Shown here: positions 60,112 through 64,000 of the stretch, one piece after another
How the letters are laid out: every line of letters starts with the position of its first letter
Numbering within the stretch: the stretch's first letter is position 1
Assembly (NCBI RefSeq): GCF_024399335.1
Contig: NZ_CP075339.1
Location: 310,001-374,000 of the forward strand
Reading direction: 5' to 3'
DNA length: 64,000 nucleotides
Source of the DNA: Leucobacter aridicollis
GTDB taxonomy: Bacteria; Actinomycetota; Actinomycetes; Actinomycetales; Microbacteriaceae
The notes under the pieces: model-generated
Seen by the model: only the letters and a program-made list of their open reading frames with translations
What the model was told of the DNA's origin: nothing
The model's database searches: none
Program-made: the position numbers and the translations under genes

Positions 60112-61065
60112 CTACTTGCCGTTCACGACGGGGAACGTGCCAGTCGGCGTCTCGCCGTCATCGTAGACATCGTTGGGGGAGCCGATGATCTTCGCGTCTG
60201 GCGTGCCGACGACGTCGAGATCCTTCCCCGGGTAATCGAACTTCGCGAGTACCCAACGCATCGCCTCGAGGCGGGCGCGCTTCTTGTCGTTTGACTTCAC
60301 AACGGTCCACGGAGCGTGAGGCGTGTCTGTGTAGAAGAACATTGCCTCCTTCGCGCGTGTGTAGTCGTCCCACTTGTCGAGGCTCGCGAGGTCGGTGGGC
60401 GACAGCTTCCACTGCTTCACCTTGTCTTGTGAACGTGACGTGAAGCGTGCGCGCTGCTCGGCCTTGCCGACTGAGAACCAGAACTTGACGAGGTGGATGC
60501 CCGAGTTCACGAGCAGCTCCTCAAAGTCAGGCGCTGACCGAGTGAACTCGAGGTACTGCTGCGGAGTGCAGTAGCCCATGACGCGCTCGACGCCCGCACG
60601 GTTGTACCAAGAGCGGTCAAACATCACGATCTCACCCGCGGCTGGGAGGTGCGCGACGTAGCGCTGGAAGTACCACTGGGTCTGCTCGCGGTCAGTGGGG
60701 ATCTCGAGCGCGACCACGCGCGCGCCGCGCGGGTTCATGTGCTCGGTGAACCGCTTGATCGCCCCGCCCTTGCCTGCGGCGTCGCGGCCCTCGAACACGA
60801 TGACGATCTTCTCGCCGGACTCCTTGACCCACGCCTGCAGTTTGAGCAGCTCGATCTGCAGCTTGCGCTTGGTCTTTTCGTATTCTTTGCGGCCGAGTTT
60901 CTCGTCGTACGGATAGCCGTGACGCCATGGCGCATTAGCCGAGTCGTCGTCAGCCTCGTCAGATCCGAGGAGCTCCTCGAGCTCGTCAATCTCGGGGGTG
61001 ATATCGACCTGGCCGGCATCTGCCATGTCGAACTCGGGTGTCGGATTGTTGGGCTGATCGCTCAT
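60112..61065 (-). CDS. ppk2: Polyphosphate kinase 2 family protein
   Basis: A 317-residue PPK2, which transfers phosphate between polyphosphate and nucleotides. After an acidic 50-residue start the catalytic domain has Walker A FEGRDAAGKGGAIKRF, the MFDRSWYNRAGVERVMG Walker B/lid region and VKQWKLSPTDLASLDKWDDY. Length and single domain fit class I PPK2 (NDP phosphorylating). It is the last gene of the GNAT-EamA-CsoR operon, 34 bp after the repressor gene, so its level may respond to the CsoR ligand. Confidence 0.93.
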   Translation of the reverse strand: MSDQPNNPTPEFDMADAGQVDITPEIDELEELLGSDEADDDSANAPWRHGYPYDEKLGRKEYEKTKRKLQIELLKLQAWVKESGEKIVIVFEGRDAAGKGGAIKRFTEHMNPRGARVVALEIPTDREQTQWYFQRYVAHLPAAGEIVMFDRSWYNRAGVERVMGYCTPQQYLEFTRSAPDFEELLVNSGIHLVKFWFSVGKAEQRARFTSRSQDKVKQWKLSPTDLASLDKWDDYTRAKEAMFFYTDTPHAPWTVVKSNDKKRARLEAMRWVLAKFDYPGKDLDVVGTPDAKIIGSPNDVYDDGETPTGTFPVVNGK

Positions 61066-61099
61066 CGCGCTCCTTGTCTGTAGAGACCTGGCGCTTAAA

Positions 61100-61414
61100 T
61101 CATCCCACGAAGCGCGATATGGCCTGGGTTGCCTCGCGAAGTTTCTCTTGCGCGACTTCGCCGCCCTCTTCGGCGGCCGAGGCGACGCAGTGACGGAGGT
61201 GGTCGTCGAGTAGCGACAGGGCTACGCGCTCGAGCGCCTTTGTTGCGGCTGAGACCTGGGTGAGGATGTCGATGCAGTACTTGTCTTCTTCGACCATGCG
61301 GTGCACTCCGCGCACCTGGCCCTCGGCGCGACGCAGTCGCTTGAGCAGGTCTTCTTTGTGCCCAATGTAGCCGTGCTCGTGCCCGTCGGGGACGTGTTCC
61401 TGCTGCTCACCCAT
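61100..61414 (-). CDS. csoR: CsoR-type copper-sensing repressor
   Basis: A 104-residue all-helical repressor. The DNA-binding side is LLKRLRRAEGQVRGVHRMVEED and the copper ligands Cys47, His72 and Cys76 (KYCIDIL, DDHLRHC) have the exact 25- and 4-residue spacing of CsoR Cys36/His61/Cys65. A histidine-rich start (His7, 12, 14, 19) could add metal affinity. It starts nine bases after the EamA gene. No copA or copZ is adjacent, so the regulated genes may be elsewhere or may be this operon itself. Confidence 0.9.
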   Translation of the reverse strand: MGEQQEHVPDGHEHGYIGHKEDLLKRLRRAEGQVRGVHRMVEEDKYCIDILTQVSAATKALERVALSLLDDHLRHCVASAAEEGGEVAQEKLREATQAISRFVG

Positions 61415-61423
61415 ACGAGCACT

Positions 61424-62410
61424 TTACCCTGCTGGCGGGGTGGGTGGCTGCGCGGTGGAGCCGCCAGTCCCCTTGCCGCGTGAGCTGCGCACGAGCTGCA
61501 CAGCGCCGCCGATGACGAGGATCGCGACGGCGCCCCACACTGCCATGTACATTGGCCATTCTCCGCTCGCGATGCGCTCGCCGATAAGCAGCGATGCGAC
61601 GACGAGCAGAGCGGGCTCGAGGTAGCTCATAAGACCGAAAATGCTGATACTCAAGAAGCGGGAAGCGAGGAGATAGCAGATGAGCGCGAAGCCGCTCCAG
61701 AGCGCGAAGACAGGGCCGAGCCACAGCAGGGCGGGGTTCTCGTCGAGGGTGCGCCCGTTTGTGACTTCCGCAACAACGAGCCAGACGGCCACGGGGGCGA
61801 GCACGAGAAACTCCCAGAACATGCCGCCAAGGTGGTTGATGTTCAGTGCACGGCGCAGCACGAAGTAGACGGGGTAGCCGAGCGCGACGAGCAGCGTCTC
61901 CCACGACACCGAACCGACGCGAACGATCTCCCACGCGACGCCAACTGCTGCGACGCCTGCTGCGAGCCAGTGCCACCAGAGGAGCGTGTCGCGGTACAGG
62001 AAGCGGCCCACAATCACGAGGATGAGCGGCAGCAGGAAGTACCCAAGCGCGACGTGGAGGCCGCGGCCGTGCAGGGGAGCCCAGCTGAACACCCACAGCT
62101 GCGCCGCGACGAGCAGACCGCAGATCAGGATCGGTACGATGAGGAGCGGCTTTCGCCGCAGTCGTGCCCAAATGTCGGCGATGAGCTGCTGCTGGCGGAA
62201 TGCAGCAAGCGTCAGCAGAATCAGCGGCAGCGTGAAGAGGTTTCTGATACCCCACAGGGACTCGGCCGATGCGGGCGCGAGTTTTGGCGTAATGAAGTAG
62301 ATTCCGGCAAAGCACAGCGACGAGATGACCGAGACAATGAGCCCACGCTCGGTTGCTGAACGACCCGGGGATGCCCCGCCAGAAAACGACTTAGAGGTCG
62401 ATCGCCCCAA
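61424..62410 (-). CDS. EamA/RarD-type DMT superfamily transporter
   Basis: A 328-residue membrane protein with ten helices in two repeats, related to RarD/EamA drug/metabolite carriers: GLIVSVISSLCFAGIYFITPKL, ESLWGIRNLFTLPLILLTL, GRGLHVALGYFLLPLILVIVGR and the second repeat ending YLEPALLVVASLLIGERI. The TTG start at 62410 has GGAG six bases ahead. Its 5' end overlaps the GNAT stop by 20 bases, which implies coupled translation. Substrate unknown. Confidence 0.88.
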   Translation of the reverse strand: MGRSTSKSFSGGASPGRSATERGLIVSVISSLCFAGIYFITPKLAPASAESLWGIRNLFTLPLILLTLAAFRQQQLIADIWARLRRKPLLIVPILICGLLVAAQLWVFSWAPLHGRGLHVALGYFLLPLILVIVGRFLYRDTLLWWHWLAAGVAAVGVAWEIVRVGSVSWETLLVALGYPVYFVLRRALNINHLGGMFWEFLVLAPVAVWLVVAEVTNGRTLDENPALLWLGPVFALWSGFALICYLLASRFLSISIFGLMSYLEPALLVVASLLIGERIASGEWPMYMAVWGAVAILVIGGAVQLVRSSRGKGTGGSTAQPPTPPAG

Positions 62411-62843
62411 TGACTTCTCCGTAAGGGGTTTCGCCTACGGGTGTGAAGCCGATGTGCAGGAAGAATTCTTCGGGGCCTTCGGCGCCGCGTTCCCAGAGCA
62501 CGGTGAGGCGGCCGACCTCGCGACGCCTCGCCTCTTCGATGAGCGCATTGACCGCGAAGGTGCCAACGCCCTGGCCCTGAACGTCAGCTTCGACGTTGAT
62601 GCGCCACAGCGCCGCGCGGAACTCCTCCTGCGGCGCGTCTGGGTCGAAATTGCCGTGGATGAACCCGACGACCTTGTCATCGAGCAGTACGACTCGCTGC
62701 CACGCGCTGTCCTGCGGGGTGACCGCGGCGGCCGCAGCGTAGGAGACGGGCGTGATGAACTGTTCCTGGCCGGGCTTCAGGCCAAGGGTGTTCACCGCAA
62801 CGATTGTCGCTGCAGAGAGTTCTTCTAGTCGCAGTTCACTCAT
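62391..62843 (-). CDS. GNAT family N-acetyltransferase
   Basis: A 150-residue acetyltransferase related to the polyamine/DiamiNe acetyltransferase shape: LEELSAATIVAVNTLGLKPGQEQFI at the start, WQRVVLLDDKVVGFIHGNFD, the acetyl-CoA loop VQGQGVGTFAVNALIEEARRR and C-terminal FFLHIGFTPVGETPYGEV. The LxLxPGQExFI-type entry is like bacterial spermidine acetyltransferases, but the substrate is not certain. ATG 62843 lies six bases from TAGCCT. First gene of a four-gene operon. Confidence 0.87.
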   Translation of the reverse strand: MSELRLEELSAATIVAVNTLGLKPGQEQFITPVSYAAAAAVTPQDSAWQRVVLLDDKVVGFIHGNFDPDAPQEEFRAALWRINVEADVQGQGVGTFAVNALIEEARRREVGRLTVLWERGAEGPEEFFLHIGFTPVGETPYGEVIGAIDL

Positions 62844-62849
62844 ACCAAC

Positions 62850-62855
62850 AGGCTA
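62850..62855 (-). promoter_or_regulatory. Candidate -10 box of the GNAT-EamA-CsoR-PPK2 operon
   Basis: TAGCCT on the minus strand, six bases (GTTGGT) before the ATG at 62843. Confidence 0.5.
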
Positions 62856-62883
62856 CCCTGCGAACCCGTCTGCGCAACTGTGA

Positions 62884-63792
62884 CTAATCATTTACTGCAA
62901 TTGCTGCGCCGATTGCCGCCGCTGGGGAATCCTCGGGGAGTACCTGCAGGCGCTCTGGGAACCGCAGCGCCGCAATAAATTCGGAGGCCGCGGCCCACTC
63001 GCTCAGCTGTGCGCGAATCCCATCGAACAACGGCGCACCCAGGAGGCGGAGGCCGCCGCCGACGACGAACGCGCCTGGGTTGACTGTCAGCCCGAGCACG
63101 CGGATCGTCTGCGCTGCGCCCTCAATGAGGTAGGCAAGGGCTTGCTGTGCGTCAGCGTCACCCGCAGCGACGGCTGCGTTGAGCGTGCGGCCGGGGTGCT
63201 CGCCTCCCGCAGGCCAGTACGCCTTTAACGCCGAACCACTTGCGACGGTCTCCAGGCATCCGAGCTGCCCGCAGGGGCACGCGCGCATGCGCGGGTCGAC
63301 GGCGAGGTGACCGATCTCGCCGGCGTAGCCGTCCGCGCCGCGAACCGGCACGCCATCGACTGTGACGCCGGCCGCAAGCCCGGTTCCCAGGTTCAGATAG
63401 GCGACGGTGCCGTCGAGCCGCATGATTGCTGCAGCGCCGATCGCGGCGGCTGTCACATCGTTGTCGACCGATACTGGCATGTTGACGATGCGCGAGAGTT
63501 CGGGGCCCAGCGCGAGCGACGAGAGGCCCATGTTGTACGCGTTGCGCACAGTTCCAGTGGCGCGATCGACCTGGCCGGGGATCCCGATCCCGACACCGGC
63601 GAACTCTGTTCGCGAGATCCCAGAATCGCCGACGAGGCTGGCGACGATGTCACCACTCGCCTGGAGCACGCCTAAGGGCCCGGGGACCGTGGGAACGAGG
63701 GCGCGGGCGACGATCTCGCCAGCAGGATCGAGCGCGATGCCCTCGATCTTCGTGCCGCCGATGTCGAGGCCGATGCGCGGAGCGGGTGTCAT
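62884..63792 (-). CDS. ROK family sugar kinase
   Basis: A 302-residue ROK kinase. ATP site GLDIGGTKIEGIALD, substrate and catalytic region VSVDNDVTAAAIGAA and LNLGTGLAAGV, the E-x-G-H motif in YAGEIGHLAVDP and the zinc motif CPCGQLGCLETVAS. This set is found in glucokinases and N-acetylglucosamine or N-acetylmannosamine kinases. Its start overlaps the stop of the partial upstream gene by four bases; because that looks like a family 3 hexosaminidase end, phosphorylation of released GlcNAc is the likeliest role. Confidence 0.9.
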   Translation of the reverse strand: MTPAPRIGLDIGGTKIEGIALDPAGEIVARALVPTVPGPLGVLQASGDIVASLVGDSGISRTEFAGVGIGIPGQVDRATGTVRNAYNMGLSSLALGPELSRIVNMPVSVDNDVTAAAIGAAAIMRLDGTVAYLNLGTGLAAGVTVDGVPVRGADGYAGEIGHLAVDPRMRACPCGQLGCLETVASGSALKAYWPAGGEHPGRTLNAAVAAGDADAQQALAYLIEGAAQTIRVLGLTVNPGAFVVGGGLRLLGAPLFDGIRAQLSEWAAASEFIAALRFPERLQVLPEDSPAAAIGAAIAVND

Positions 63793-64000
63793 GAGGGGGT
63801 GCTTTCGAGAAGATCAATCAGCGCCGCGCCGACAAGTGCGGAGGAGCCATACGTTGCAAGTTCAGCGTAGTGCGTCGAGTCCTCACTGGGCGCGGGGGCC
63901 GCTGGCCAGCCCATTTCCACGACGAGCACCGGGGTACCGACTGCACGAAGCGCCTCAATCCGCGCAAGCACTTCGGCCGCACGATGCAGCTCGCGGCCGA
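63789..64000 (-). CDS. C-terminal end of a probable glycoside hydrolase family 3 protein
   Basis: About 70 C-terminal residues; the start is beyond the window. The stretch LVVEMGWPAAP followed by LATYGSSALVGAALIDLLES resembles the end of actinobacterial family 3 beta-N-acetylglucosaminidases (VVDMGWP ... ATFGASRLVG). With so little sequence this is tentative, though the overlap with a ROK kinase gene supports an amino-sugar salvage operon. Confidence 0.5.
   Translation of the reverse strand, partial: GRELHRAAEVLARIEALRAVGTPVLVVEMGWPAAPAPSEDSTHYAELATYGSSALVGAALIDLLESTPS

Overview
The window is one continuous piece of a high-GC Gram-positive chromosome. An acyl-CoA carboxylase epsilon-type subunit beside its beta subunit, the codon choice (strong G/C at third positions), many genes that seem to be transcribed leaderless from TANNNT boxes, and a class C sortase pilus locus point to Actinobacteria. 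Microbacteriaceae (for example a Leucobacter relative) is my best guess, but that is inference. No rRNA, tRNA, CRISPR array or transposase gene was seen.

Layout. 0-7.7 kb: AraC regulator (cut by the window edge), MFS exporter, a two-gene homocysteine unit (MalY/PatB-type lyase then MetY), a DUF418-type membrane protein and a SulP anion transporter. 7.7-12.8 kb: Dcu-type C4-dicarboxylate transporter, GNAT, N-formylglutamate amidohydrolase family protein, then a divergent RimB-like protease / RimK pair whose start codons are only 26 bp apart; the RimK carries an extra C-terminal RCK_C-like domain. 12.8-18.7 kb: a probable mevalonate catabolic locus (GAF/PucR-type regulator, degradative HMG-CoA reductase, HMG-CoA lyase, a small two-helix membrane protein and a TctA-like carrier). 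18.7-30.6 kb: housekeeping and accessory genes (YceI, NarL-type two-component system, DAG kinase, dGTPase, Nudix, a GNAT/AadA-like nucleotidyltransferase pair, acyl-CoA carboxylase epsilon and beta, BirA). 30.8-34.75 kb: APC permease and YtcJ-like amidohydrolase with a divergent TetR regulator and a clear palindromic operator.

34.7-38.8 kb is an insertion: a cyclase, a fumarylacetoacetate-hydrolase-family protein, an aromatic-acid-type MFS symporter and a TetR regulator, enclosed by a perfect 85-bp direct repeat. The repeat duplicates the junction of two convergent genes (the upstream tetR and a coiled-coil gene), so the ancestral arrangement can be read from it. 38.8-43.1 kb: a hendecad-repeat membrane coiled-coil protein and a one-carbon cluster (purU, divergent glyA-folD with a ZTP riboswitch before glyA). 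43.1-54.8 kb: a 924-residue MalT-like LuxR regulator divergent from a pilus operon (tip adhesin, major pilin, sortase C, second pilin with an LSETG signal, second sortase C). 54.8-64 kb: NagA, DedA, ArsR/AHSA1 pair, CcsB, a structured intergenic region, a GNAT-EamA-CsoR-PPK2 operon, and a ROK kinase behind a glycoside hydrolase family 3 end.

All functions are assigned by recognising protein motifs by eye; no database search was possible. Most start codons were chosen from Shine-Dalgarno or leaderless signals and are open to revision where stated.
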